Of a stretch of DNA of 64,000 nt, positions 47,442-59,430 are shown piece after piece; the stretch's first letter is position 1; each line of letters opens with the position of its first letter. The notes beneath the pieces are model-generated. The model was not told the DNA's origin. It searched no databases and saw only the letters and a list, made by a program, of their open reading frames with translations. Position numbers and translations under genes: made by a program. Source of the stretch: Welwitschia mirabilis. Its lineage: Eukaryota; Gnetophyta; Gnetopsida; Welwitschiales. The DNA is taken from assembly GCA_051453625.1 (NCBI GenBank), contig JBOZIK010000001.1:232536313-232600312 (forward strand), read 5' to 3'.

Positions 47442-50400
47442 TGTAATATTTTAAATTTCTCTTAAAAATTAAAATTAAAAATAAAAATATTTTAATATTA
47501 ATAAATAACAGCATTTAAGGCCATTATAAAAGACTAGAGACAAAAAGCAGAATTTTTATTAAATAAGTAAAAATATAAGATGTTGAAAGAAAAAATAGTA
47601 CTCAACTTTATTGCATAATTTTTTAATAATAAACTTGAAATTCCATTATGATAAATGTGAGATCTTAGGTAAGCTATCTAACTAGGTTATACTTCCTTTA
47701 AGGTCTACTTTGTGAAATGACTAGGAAGCTAGACTAGTTTATCGAGGACTCAGTATTCCTATGTAAATCACATACTTTTCCTTTGCTTTAAAAATGTCTT
47801 ATTTAATCATAATTAAATGATGTAAATTTTTAAGAAATAGTTATTTCACAAAGGTTAGACTCTTTGGATGATTATTACAATGTTTAATGGAGTATTACAA
47901 ATAACAAAATTACTATAACAGATAACAATTTCAAAAGTAAGGTTTTGGGATCACTGCACACTTTTCTTCATTTATTTCAAATTGTTGAACCTCATTAGAG
48001 ATATCTAAGATCTTTTTATCATGCCTAAAATATTCTTGAGACTGTTTTACTTTTTAATTCTTTATTTTAATAAAGTCATTCATCTACATCTTTTAAATGA
48101 AACAAATAAATGCTGGTTTTAAATATATTAAATTTATTTTTTTTTACTTTTCATTATCCCATTTCAAGGTGGTCATCTATTCATGGTGAAATTTGACTAT
48201 GCTTGTATTTGTTGTTAATGTATGATAAATAGTAAGGTTGTCATAAGGATATACATTTTATATGATCAAACTCAACTTTTACCAATAATAATAGGAATTC
48301 CATTGTAGTATAGTCTTAGTGTCATTATCTCATAGAGATAGAAAATAAAATCTATTAATAATACAAGCACAATGATACTAAATAATAGAGAGTAAAATCA
48401 TATAATATATCTAGGAATGACATATAGCATTTAAACTAGCATAATATCTTTATGAAAAAACATAAGTGCTAAATTGAATTTATGTAGCTTTTACTCTAAC
48501 TCAAGTATAATGGCATAATCTCATCTATCATAGAGATGAATACGCATGTTGTTCTAGCTTAAGTACAATGACATAATCTCATCCATTATAATCATAAAGG
48601 TAAAATATTCAAGCCACTTATCCTTTGTTGAAAGAATAAAATAAGCATGGGAAGTAGGGATATTCCAAGATTCATTAAATAAACATTTAGGTTATGTAAG
48701 CTAGAATAAAAAGGAGAATTACTAAAAAGAGATCTTAAAGTAAAATCATGCCCTAACCAATCCTAAGCATAACAAGTATGATATTTATTAAAAATTAACT
48801 TTAAAGTAATGCACCAAAATCATAAAATACTTTATTATCTAAAAAGTAAAAGCATGCAATCTATGAATGTACTTATGCCAAACCAAAAATCATCGTAATA
48901 GCTTGGTAGTTAGTTCATCCCTATGGGAGGCTTAGAAAGAACTCATGACTAAAGTTATAATCTCTTGTATAATTTGATAATGATATGATCTCCTCTAAGT
49001 AAATTAAGATGGGATAGGATTTTAAAGGCCTAATGGGATTATTATTTGAAATGTCCAAAGTGCATGGGGTTATCCCTTTGTCATGGAGGATTTGTCTTAG
49101 AAAATATTCTTCATTCATCTTTTTCTTTTACTTTTGGAAATGACCAGAATGGATTGCTTACAGCGAGAATGCTTAGAAACATAAGTATAAAGTTATTCTA
49201 ATAATAGTAACTAATGCAATCACTCTTAGGACTAGCACTACTGTGAATTATGCTTAGCATAACTCCACATTTTATCATAATGCTTTTAATGATACATTTA
49301 TCCTACAAAATGATAAATGTTAAGAAACATTTTTAGTAAAACTATATTTCCATGTCCTTAATGATAATAAAACATAAAATTATAGTGATGATTAATTAAG
49401 CATGCTAATAAGGCCTTAATTATTTGATGTAAATTTCAATTTTTATGTGTTATCATACCTCCTAATTTTCTAGTAAGTAAGGTATGTCTAAAGATTAGGT
49501 AACATGATAAAATTTACAAATTAACTTAATCAAGTATAAAAGTTAAAGGATTTTTATGAATAAAAAATTAGCCAATTTACTCTAAAATTACACTTAAGCA
49601 AAAGAATAAAGGAAAAAAATGTAGGTATTTAAATGCAAATGTAATTCCCCCTCAATCAAAGCTAAACTTTATCCTTAAAGCTTGAAAAATTAAAAAGTGA
49701 ATATAAATGTAATGAGAAATAAAGGATGCATATGCTAATGTAGTGTAGAATGAGCTAGAAAGAAAAATTGCTAAAATGAAAACATGTAATGCATGATTTA
49801 AACTAGAAAATATGAAATGAAAACTAATGCAAGTGAAAAAAAGCTAAAATCAAATGACTCTTTAATTGCAATGACTTGAATACAAAAACATAAAATATAT
49901 GTTATACAAGTAATTAAAAAATAACTAAAAAAGGATGAATAATGGAAAATTATTGTGATGTTTTTAGGAATGATGAAATGGATGATGAGTTGATATTAGT
50001 TAGTTTTTATGAATTATTAATAGAAATCCAAAAGCTAAAAACATAGGAATGGGATTTAAAGTATTTGTGAAAAAAGAGAATCTATTTTTATGGATTAAGC
50101 TAGCGATATCATTTAGAAAGGCTAGTTATGCTAGCTCTATTAAGAATTACACCTTAAGCATTACATTTAGAGCCTTAAAATCAAATTAAAACATTTGCAG
50201 GTAAGTGACAAATAAGAATCAAGACTAGTTTTATAGAAATAGGAATTTATATTTATTTTGAATTAAGTAAAAACTCATTGCAACAAAGCAAGATGCAATT
50301 ATAATGTAGCTACAAAACCTAAAGATTACATATGAAGAATGACAAAAGAGAAAGAGGAGAGAGATTCAACTTAAAAATCATCTAGAAAAAGATAACCTTC

Positions 50401-50530
50401 CTAATGTTTCATCCATATCTTCTTGTTTTTTAAATATCTCCTTTTATTAATTTGCAATTTTTTATATTTTTTTTCATAATTTTTCAATTCAAGTCCTCTA
50501 AGATTTGGGGACTTTCTCCAAAAAGGTATC
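47442..50530. other. LTR-like and non-coding remnants
   Basis: From 47442 an LTR in minus orientation is expected after the primer site; I could not find its other end. A 58-bp imperfect duplication lies at 48494-48609. A minus-strand purine tract gagggggaa lies at about 49645-49653. The surrounding sequence (ctaaactttatccttaaag) recurs at 59621-59650, so both belong to the same kind of element 3' region. The open stretch 48921-49118 (minus) has no recognised motif. Confidence 0.4.
48494..48609. repeat. 58-bp imperfect tandem duplication
   Basis: Two units (48494-48551, 48552-48609) share aagta(t/c)aatg(g/a)cataatctcat. They are more diverged than the 25- and 30-bp duplications. Confidence 0.7.
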
Positions 50531-50532
50531 AT

Positions 50533-50997
50533 TTAAAGTAATGAAGGAATAATGATGAGTAGTGAAATGGTAAGTAGAAGAAGGTAAAGAAGAAGTGGCA
50601 TGATAGGATTAATCGATAGGTCTAAGAAGAATCTTGAGAAGGAGGATGAGTCCTTTGAAGATGTTCTTATTCCTCTTGAATTTTTTGAAGACCTCTTGAA
50701 TCCAATCCTCATTCTTGCACTTACTAATTTGGATAATTTTTTAAAAGTTATACTTTCTATGAAGATCGTATCCCATCCCTCAAAATCTAGAGTGTGAAGT
50801 AAGCCATTGTAAATGAAGTCTAAAACTAAACAAGGGAAGGAATGATTACTCTTATAATTCATATTATTTATTATAGTAATAAAGATGTAGTTAATCATGT
50901 CAATGGATTTACTATTTTGGATGATCCTAATCATAAAAAAATGACTATTATAGACATTAATTACATCAAATGTAGACAAAATATTTTGAATGATCAA
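50533..50997 (-). CDS. 154-codon open frame, possible element-encoded protein
   Basis: This is the longest N-free open frame in the window. It begins MIIQNILSTFDVINVYNSHF and ends in a hydrophobic LLLLTISLLIIIPSLL. In between lie SFPCLVLDFIYNGLLHTLDF, FKKLSKLVSARMRIGFKRSS and a Ser-rich stretch. The layout (SFP-L motif, then basic and Ser-rich tail) resembles the extra protein some plant gypsy elements carry downstream of pol, but this is by eye only. A purine tract and element-3'-like sequence lie on its left, as expected for that position. Two shorter plus-strand open frames overlap it, so the sense strand is not certain. It may be chance. Confidence 0.35.
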   Translation of the reverse strand: MIIQNILSTFDVINVYNSHFFMIRIIQNSKSIDMINYIFITIINNMNYKSNHSFPCLVLDFIYNGLLHTLDFEGWDTIFIESITFKKLSKLVSARMRIGFKRSSKNSRGIRTSSKDSSSFSRFFLDLSINPIMPLLLYLLLLTISLLIIIPSLL

Positions 50998-51049
50998 TCT
51001 AAAAAGTGCAAATTAGATTTTATAAAGATATTTACAAGGTAATAATCCT

Positions 51050-52285
51050 TATTTATTTGGTGCATGTTTAATATTAAGTGCAGAACAATAATAGCTAACA
51101 TGTTAGATAAGCATATAATGAAAGCTATTATGATGTTCAACTCTTAATGAGACTTCTACATCATTAAGGAAACAGAAGTGTGATGAATAGAGGAATTGAT
51201 TACCTGAAGATAATCTTCATCTATTATTGCATTTTGATAGAACTCTAAAACAATCTCAAGAAAGTAGTAAGTTCCATCTTCCTTCAGTAAATAATTCCCA
51301 TTCATTACTTAGATTTTATTAAGATAGAAAGATTAAAACAAAGCAAGGAAAGATGTGAATATTGCTTCTTTCAAATAGGGCCCTACTCTTCCACTTATGA
51401 TGGATTGAAATGATAGAATATAAGAAAGAAAAAGAAATGGAAATAAAAGAAAAATAAATGTAGAAGTTAAGAAAGTAAAAAAAAATGAAATGAAGGAAAA
51501 AACAAAATGACTTTAGATATAAAAAGAGACTTATAAAAATACTAAAAACTAAGATGAATTCGAAATAAAGTTGTAAAAAAACGTCAAACACACTAAGAAA
51601 AATGCTGATGAAAGAACTGATAAGGGAAGACAAGGGTACTAGAAGAATATAAACACATGGTTCAGATGAATGTAAGAGGGTTATAGAAGCATGAAGGTAA
51701 TAGAAACTGTAATTTCTTGATGCAAATAACTTAAAAATAATAGGTTTTTATAGAAAATGAGTAAAATTTAAACTATTGGATGACTAGATTTTATTAATAG
51801 TTTAGATCAATTTTACTTTAAATCTTGACAAGGATAGATGGATTAAATCATAGAAAACGCAATGTGCTTTTTAGTGTGCTTTTTCATAGAGGGAAATACA
51901 ATGGAATATGACTTAATATGGATGACAAAAGTAATTGAAAAATGTTATAAATGAAATATCAAACCCTATTATGCATCCTATTAATAAATGAAACATGATG
52001 AACATAAGCTAATGATCTTATTCATTTATATAATTTTGGATAGATCCTTTACTAAGACAAATAAAAGTATAAATTAGTGAATCTTTTCAAATCCATAAGT
52101 AGCCAAAGAATATCAAGTTTTATTGCTAAAAAAGGAAAACAAAAGATTTCTCTAATTATACCTTAGTTTCATTCCTCTTCATTCCTCTTCTATGGGTAAC
52201 CAAGTTTTAAGCATTTGATTATATTGAGCATAGTATTATTACACTTGATTCTATCTAATTTAACATGTTGTATAAGAAGGATTTA
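51050..52285. other. AT-rich stretch without recognised genes
   Basis: A minus-strand open frame at 51319-51633 is almost all F, S, I and L and reflects A-rich sequence on the other strand. I see nothing supportable here. Confidence 0.4.
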
Positions 52286-52385
52286 NNNNNNNNNNNNNNN
52301 NNNNNNNNNNNNNNNNNNNNNNNNNNNNNNNNNNNNNNNNNNNNNNNNNNNNNNNNNNNNNNNNNNNNNNNNNNNNNNNNNNNNN
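52286..52385. other. Assembly gap, 100 N
   Basis: Exactly 100 N, probably a gap of unknown size. Confidence 0.95.
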
Positions 52386-52545
52386 CCTTATTTATTGGGT
52401 TAGGCTCCAACGCCCTATTTTCATGAGGCTCTCTCCATTCGATATCTAAGATCCAATAAATTAAGAACTAACCATCTAATTAGGTAAGGTCTTTAACAAT
52501 GGTGAAAGTAAAACTAGGCATTAAGATAACAATGTAAAATAATGG

Positions 52546-52590
52546 TGCAAACGTTGTATGGTATATGGCATTACCATACGATGGTTTGCA
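52546..52590. repeat. 45-bp hairpin
   Basis: Arms tgcaaacgttgtatggta and taccatacgatggtttgca pair over TGCAAAC and GTATGGTA, with a small internal bulge and a loop of about 8 bases. It stands alone between a gap and an unassigned open frame. Confidence 0.75.
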
Positions 52591-52736
52591 ATATGATATA
52601 GTTATGTAAATAATAGGATTCCATTTGATACTCTGTAAAGAAAAAATTGATGTAAATAGTTAAAAATTATATGTGTAGAAGGGCAAACACATAGATGAGT
52701 TAGATTCAATGACAAAACAAAATCTTCATAAAAACT

Positions 52737-53072
52737 ATGCAAAACAAACTTATTGAAGTATCTCCTTTTGCTGATAAACATTATGAGTGTAGAAATCTAC
52801 CTAAGATTAAAAACACAAATGAAAAGCATGATGAATATTTTATAATGTATTCAAAAGGTGACCTACATGGTAAAAAAGCCTTCAAATACTTGATAAGTAT
52901 AATAGAATTAATTCAAAATCACAAGAGTGCCATCAAGAGTAGGAACCATTTTTCTATGCATGATATTCAAGTCATGGACAATAAATTTGTAAGAACAACT
53001 ATTAGGGATAAAGCTAGTAGAGAATTATTGCATTATTCCACACCATATTATGTTAAACTAAGGAAAAAATAA
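52737..53072 (+). CDS. Unassigned 111-codon open frame
   Basis: It starts MQNKLIEVSPFADKHYECRN and ends with PYYVKLRKK. It is hydrophilic and Lys-rich, with no signal peptide or membrane segment. It is less skewed in composition than the chance frames around it, which is the only reason to keep it. No motif is recognised and no neighbour suggests a role. It could be a fragment of an element protein or chance. Confidence 0.2.
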   Translation: MQNKLIEVSPFADKHYECRNLPKIKNTNEKHDEYFIMYSKGDLHGKKAFKYLISIIELIQNHKSAIKSRNHFSMHDIQVMDNKFVRTTIRDKASRELLHYSTPYYVKLRKK

Positions 53073-54920
53073 TTTAAGTCATAAATATAAAAACATGGGT
53101 TGGTTTTACCCATTATTTACATTAAAGACTAGACATACGCTATATAGGAGTAGTCAACAACATCATGAAAAAATCCTACATCTAAGTATACTTTATGTCG
53201 AATATGAATAATATAAGGAAATACTAAACCAATATCATTGAGTTAATAAATGTTAAAAAAATTAATATGATCTAATATCACACTTATAACTATTAGATAA
53301 TTGAATCATTACTTAGTGTTTCTTGATGTTTCTTATTCTTTATTCTATGTTTTTAGTTTTCTTTTTCTTGTTGTTTATAGAAGATAAAAGGATCAATGAT
53401 TTATAAACATAATAGATAAGTAGCCCAATCCGCATGAATGCTTTAAAACAAGGAAATACTATGAAATAATAAAATCCATCTTTTTTCTTGATTTAAATGC
53501 ATGAAAATCTTAATAAAGGACTAAAAAATTCAAAGGAATAGCTAGTAAAAGAGCAAAAATGTATAAAATATAAACTAAGCTTTAAAAAGCTAAAAGATCT
53601 CTTTATCCATGAATTAAAGAAAAGACCATTAACTAAGATCATTAAGTCTCATAAACTTATAAGATAATAGAATGGGTGGATGAAATATAGGTAATGAAGG
53701 ATTAGATGAAGGTGATTTGAATGAGTGAAACTGGTTAAAATGTGGATGAGGTTAATGATTATGGCTAGGATTTTTATGAAAAGATCATCTTTAAATGCAT
53801 AAGTGTTTTTCATGATTTTATCTAAATGTCCTAAACTTAGAGTATGCAATGCTAATTTAGGCTTATTTAATAAAATCTAGTTAGCTCACAATAATGGTGT
53901 ATACTTAAAGATGAAAAGGAAAAATTTAGATGAATAAGATTTTTACAATCAAAAGGACAAAGATTATTGATTAAGTAACAAATTATTCTTTGAAATTTTT
54001 TTCATGACAAGACCCCACACATGAGTTGAAAAACTTAAGAAAGGTATGGGGAGAATACTCCTTAGGGTTTAGACATTCTAAGTTATAAGAGGATCATCCT
54101 ATGCCTTTTTCTTACTTAACCAACAATTCTTTTAAAACATTCTTCTTTGATGAAGACATAGATGAATTAAAAATTAAATAATGGGAAGGATTATTATTAA
54201 AGATATATTATAAGTTCTTAAGTGGTAAATCCATATCCAAATGAGAATTATTTTCTAGACTAGCATGTGAATTATAATTTAAAAATTATAGAGAAAGAAG
54301 TAAAATATTTTCTCATTAGAGAGAGAATGAAGATCATCAAGACTTTTAATAAAGTATACTCCTTTCAAATCATTATGTTGCTTCATGGTTATTTGTTGTT
54401 GATTAATCAAAATAAAGTATGTGGATATCTAATATCATTATTCTATAAGAATAATTGTGATAACTTAAAAAGAAGTAAAAAAATTTTTATTAACTTGAAA
54501 TTATAATCCAAAGAAAAAAATAGAGAGTTTTATAATGTTGTTGAAAAAAAACTTTGTTTCAAAAGATAGAAAAATGAATGATCTCTAAGGTTTATTCTAA
54601 TTCATCCTTCAACAACCTTTCAATTCACGAATATCTTGCGAATTTTTTAAAACATACTCAAACTATCAAATCATGATGTCTTAGGTTAATGATAACATAA
54701 TCTCATATACTATATAAGGATTGATAAATTCAAAATTCACTTAGTCTTTCACAACCCTTAAATAAGTATGAAAAGTAAGTAGTTAAAGTACTCAAAATCC
54801 ATCAAATAAAAGTGATTTAAACCAAGTAACTTATAAAATTCACCTAGTTAATAATATAACTTGATAATGTAGTTTTCTCTTAAGCATTATAAGTAAAATT
54901 AAAACTAAACTTAAATTTTT
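53073..54920. other. AT-rich stretch without recognised genes
   Basis: Short open frames at 53649-53849 (minus) and 54267-54506 (plus) show no motif. It may include the 3' tail of the LINE on its right; no clear poly-T marks that end. Confidence 0.4.
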
Positions 54921-55079
54921 ATTATGTCCCAAGACTCAAAGGATCTGTTGGATACTATAAATAATCATGTTGTGGAATACAAAAATAGATTCAATAAAGT
55001 GGCCAACAATCACTAGATGTAATATGAAAAAATCAAAGATATTTATTATAGTGATACTATATTCTCTTATAGGTTCTAT

Positions 55080-55163
55080 AGTAATGCAATAAAGTAAAAC
55101 ATATTCTTCATATTCAAGATCATTCAGATTACATAATCTACATATTTGTTTATTTTTAGGCAT
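55080..55163 (-). pseudogene. LINE C-terminal Cys-rich motif
   Basis: The open frame 54936-55163 reads MPKNKQICRLCNLNDLEYEE and then YVLLYC. It has C-x2-C followed by an acidic stretch and a final Cys, the layout of the C-terminal zinc-knuckle-like motif of many LINEs. The usual His before the last Cys appears as Val or Tyr here. Its Met is internal to the old polyprotein. Confidence 0.65.
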
Positions 55164-55989
55164 GCTATTCCATCTTTCACTTTCGATTCTGAGATGATAT
55201 GAACTTAATTAAACTTTGCTAATAAGGTTACATGTCTTAATTGGGATTTTTTATGTGATATAGTAAACTAGTAAATCAAACTGATTGTGGTGAATATGCT
55301 CAAAATAAAACTTCATCTTACCTTATACATTTGTCCATAATTTTATTAGGACATGCTACTTGATGAAACTATGAATCTTAGTGGAATTGGTTTGGAAATT
55401 CTTCCAAGAAATATCCAACTTTTTTAGCCACTACATTTTCTAAAAATATCATCCTTTCTCTTCTGTAGCTTTAAGAATTACTCTTGAAAATCTTAGTTTC
55501 TTTGCTTTTATTAGTTTTAAAGTGTAAGCACAAAACTAACATGGTTTTGAATTTAATGGATAAAATATCATATTCTAATAGCATTATTCGATATGATGTT
55601 TAAATAAGTTCATCTAGTAAAAATAATTTTTGTATTCTCTCAATATCTTTCCAATTTCTTTCACTTATAGGTAGCTTGCAAACTGGGCATTCATACAAAA
55701 TAGTAAAATACATGATGGATTGAAACTTATTTGTGAACTTGTCAAGATCAAATCCCTGGTAAACTTCATTTACTTTTTATAGCATATAAAAATTTAATTT
55801 CACTTACTATTATCTACTTAATGCCCTTGTCCCATCTATAGTTACTAGATTAAGAAAAACCCAAGTATTAAAAAGCTTTTGCTATTTCAATTATCTATCC
55901 ATTGAATTTAAAATCAAATTGGATGTACTTGGTGTTCTAAATCATCAATTTAGTTTTTTTTGGTATTTACTATCAAACTAGAGGATTGG

Positions 55990-56700
55990 AAAAAAATTTT
56001 AAATTTTTGAAGTATGTTTTTCATTCCTATTTCTGAAGTAGAAATCAAAGCTGCATCATCTGCATAAAGGAACAATTAGAATGTGAATGATTTTAATATA
56101 ATAGTATAGTAATTATGTTTCTTACAGAGCCAATCTTGTAACTCATCAATGAAGATACCAAAGAGTGTTAAAGAGAGAGGACATCCTTATTTTACTCCTA
56201 TCATAGAGAAAAATTCAAATAATCTTTGTTGATCAAAGTCTTTTATTTCAATTATAACTTCATCATATAATCTTTGAACAGCAGCAAGAAGATCAAGAGA
56301 AATTCCAATATGATTGAGCCAAATCCATAATTTAGTATGATTTACTAAATCATAAGCTTTAGAAAAATTAATAAAATAAATAAAAAGTTTTTCATTTGAA
56401 TTTTTACAAAATACAAAATCTATACAAGCCTTAGCATAAGTAAATGATCAATAGTGGAATGATATTGACAAAAACCTGCTTGATAAAGTGTTTTAATATT
56501 GTTTGCTTCTGCTTAATTATCAACCTTCTATTCAAGAAGTGTGTCCAAAATCTTTATAAAAACATTACTTACCAATATCATTCTATAATTATTTAAATAA
56601 TTCTTATCTCCTTTCTTAAATAGAAAAACTGCCTTAATTGTTCGCCATTCCTAATTCAATCTGTTTGCCACAACAAAATTCAAATTTTTTTTAAATTTCT
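55990..56700 (-). pseudogene. LINE reverse transcriptase domain
   Basis: From the right: EWRTIKAVFLFKKGDKNYLN near 56590-56650, LYQAGFCQYHSTIDHLL near 56440-56500, and FINFSKAYDLVNHTKLWIWL near 56320-56380 (the first catalytic Asp is Asn). Then GVK-stop-GCPLSLTLFGIFIDELQ near 56130-56200, with the stop TAA at 56187-56189 standing for Gln. YADDAALIS has YADD at 56055-56066, both Asp intact. It ends FFQSSSLIVNTKKTKLMI near 55970-56020. The domain would prime on nicked target DNA. Confidence 0.9.
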
Positions 56701-57299
56701 TTGTGAATTAAATTTTCAATCCACTTAATTAACTTAGTGTATAAAATTATTGAATCCATGGTCTTTCCATTAGCTAATTTATTAATGCTAGCCAAAACTT
56801 CTTTAAAAGTAAATTGTAAAGCATTTTGGTAATTAATGATAAATATTTTCTTACTTGCATTTAAAAAAAAGGCGTAAAAATTTGTAAAAAATGAAAAATG
56901 TATAGTTGAGAATTCTTATCACTATAAAGAATTCCAAAATTTCTTTGAACCTTTTTTGATGATGCAAATGAAATTTTCTTATTTATCTTTGATAAACTAT
57001 CTTTTTTAATTCTAACAAGGCTTTTGTATATTTTTCTTACTACTTTCCTTTGATCTTTATCTACTATTTTAATATTTCTTCTTTCATCTATGCATTCATC
57101 ATCAAACCAAGAATTTTGAGTGCATTAAATTTTTCCTTTGGAAGTTTTAATAGCTTCATTCATTAAAATGTTTTCAAAATTTTTGGTTTATCTTTGAGAC
57201 TCCCAAAAATGTTGTACAACCAACTTAAATTCTTCTTTTACCTCCAATCCTATTCTTCTCTAATGATTTTTTTTCTTTCACTTTTTATTCTTATGGAAA

Positions 57300-58105
57300 T
57301 TTAAAGTAATTTCTATCAAAAATCCAAATGGTGATGGTGTAATTTCATCAAATCATTACCTACTCCAAAATCCTTCATAGACTGTACATCCTCAAAGGAA
57401 GAAAGAATAAAATCAATACGTGAATTTTCTTAGATCCCTATAAATGAGAAATTTTTAGATCTAGGGAATTTGTCTAAGCCATATAAATCAATAAATCCAT
57501 TGCCTTTGTCCATTTTAGAATTTTTTTCCTAGCTATATTAAAAGTTTTATTTGTAGGGTGTTAAGACAACTTTAAATTAGATATCATATCTATTCTATCA
57601 TTCTGATGATCCCATTTTATAAGATATGTTTATTATAATTCAACTCGAGCATTGAAATCTGTAAAAATAAAAACCTTTCCTTTTGTTCAAAAATTTGCAA
57701 TATCTTCTTCTAAATGTTTGAGAGAAAAATATTTAGATAATACTATGCTAGTATAAATAGATGATTCTCTAGAAGCAAAATAACAATATAAACATAGCCA
57801 TAATGTGATGTATTTTTAGCCAAATATGTTGTTTGTGTCAATTCATCTTTTCAAGTTTAACAATATGCTCTAGGTAACTTTGAATGAGACATGCAATGCA
57901 TCTTGCTAGTCTACCTCTTTTACCTACTCTGCTATTTTTTGTAAAGATAATACTAATATTTATAATAGAAAAGTGCTTAGATCCATCATCTTCCCAATTT
58001 TCTACAAATCCAAAAATATCAAAAATATTGAAGAAACTAATATTGTTTGATGAAACAATTTTGTTTTCCATTCCTTTATTAATGTTTAAAACTCCACAAT
58101 GCAAA
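57300..58105 (-). pseudogene. LINE endonuclease (APE-like) domain
   Basis: The open frame 57838-58104 starts MHCGVLNINKGMENKIVSSN and continues, past a stop, into WLKIHHIMAMFILLFCF. LEEDIANF follows, then KGKVFIFTDFNARVEL with FTDFNAR at about 57642-57665, the place of the GDFNA metal-binding motif. SRIDFILSS and HHHLD near 57310-57430 match the last catalytic blocks. It would nick the insertion target. The plus-strand open frame 57884-58246 is a shadow. Confidence 0.8.
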
Positions 58106-58560
58106 GAATTTTTGTGTTGTTTGAAAAACTTTATTCCAATTACTACTATATTTCCTGCATTTAAATATGCAAAATTACCTTCTTCACATCCCTTTTTTAC
58201 TTTCTACCATTCTTCAAACTTTTTGTGGAGTTCTATTTTTATCTAGTCCTCATTGATCCATATTTCTTTCCTTTAAGAATATTATTATTATGTCAAACCT
58301 TGTCTCTTGTAAAAAGATCTTGAAATCGAATGAGATATGATGAGGCATTTCTCCATTTTAGGCAATCTTAAAAGCATCTTGAGATTGTTGATTTGGAATA
58401 TAAATTTCTTCACAGAAATATTAAGGAATATTACTCATTAAATCTTCTTCAATTTTTTCAAAAATCCCCAGTAATGATAGATTAAAAGTTTTTTCTTATT
58501 TACCTTTTATTGCTTCACAGATCATAATACTTCCATCTACTCTCTCCTCAAGTTTAGATT

Positions 58561-59414
58561 GTATAAATCATTTACAACTTGAAGTTAAAGTAAAAAAATA
58601 TATTTTTATTAAATCAAAATAATCACATTACATGAAATAACGAAGGAAGCTATCATGGACTTCTTAAGCTATCCTTTAAATAAGCTTCTTCAAAAGAAGG
58701 TATTATAAGGTCACGTTGACTTGTGATACTCCAAAGATTTCTACTCACTTCATCAACTAAAGGATGTTTATAAATGAGGGCTCAAGGCCATTTTATAGGT
58801 AAGTGTAGGATAAAAGTGATTAAGATACTTTGGCTTGTAGTGATAGCTAATGTGGATAAATTTCATCTTATAGCATTAGATAAAATCTTTGTCATTTAGC
58901 TTAAGTAGATAAGATTTTATCTTATAGCATTTCATGGAAGTTTTTCATATGGCATTAGGTATATAATTTTCCCTATAGCATTGAGCAGAATCTTTATCAT
59001 TTATCATTTCGTAGAGGTTATCTTGTAGCATTTGGAAAAGATTGTCATGTAGCATTAGATGGAGTCTTCATTATGATGAGTCTAACACATGGATTTTAGA
59101 GCCAAATTTCTCTACCAGCTATTGCCATCATTATATGTCTCTACCACATGTGCTCTAATGTTACTACTATGTGTCACTATCTCTATTGCCACTATTGTTT
59201 TGTGTGAAATTGTGTTCATCTTCTACAATGTTTTCATCTCCTGCAATGTGTTCTAGAATATGGCTAAAGATTTGCAACTATTATAGAGAATTAAGTTTTG
59301 TTTTAAAAATAATGGAAGACATATTATATGATTAAAATAACTAAGTTAATATCTCTATTTATAATAAATCAAACTAAAACAATTGATATAAATGTTGTTT
59401 TTTACACATTAACA
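58561..59414 (-). repeat. LTR-like region with internal array
   Basis: On the minus strand the sequence at 59414 reads tgttaatgtg directly after a gtttaatttggggatg tract (59415-59430), like an LTR start after a polypurine tract. The stretch to its left contains the tandem array at 58868-59072. The other LTR end near 58570-58600 is not clear. It could be the 3' LTR of the integrase-bearing remnant on the right. Confidence 0.4.
58868..59072. repeat. Degenerate tandem array, 8 units of 24-27 bp
   Basis: Units start at 58868, 58895, 58922, 58949, 58974, 59000, 59024 and 59048. The common core is t(a/g)tagcatt(a/t)g followed by an aatctttatca-like half. It looks like a promoter or enhancer array of an LTR, but no element body is proven. 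Confidence 0.8.
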
Positions 59415-59430
59415 CATCCCCAAATTAAAC

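Larger units (their letters stand above)
54920..58560 (-). mobile_element. Non-LTR retrotransposon (LINE) with atypical RT
   Basis: One minus-strand polyprotein can be followed from an N-terminal part (LEERVDGSIMICEAIKG, near 58500) through an endonuclease (57300-58105) and RT (55990-56700) to a Cys-rich C terminus (55080-55163). The RT motifs are the KKGD, YQAGF, FSKAYD, GCPLS and YADD blocks in the usual order. They differ from the plant L1 form of these blocks. Frame is kept over long stretches with scattered TAA and TAG stops. No ORF1 and no clear poly-A tail is seen, so it is probably 5'-truncated and old. Confidence 0.85.

Noticed and set aside
57884-58246. 120-codon plus-strand ORF
   Set aside because: Antisense to the LINE endonuclease, whose motifs read on the minus strand.
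58868-59072. CRISPR-like array
   Set aside because: Units are degenerate and contiguous, without distinct spacers, in plant-type DNA.
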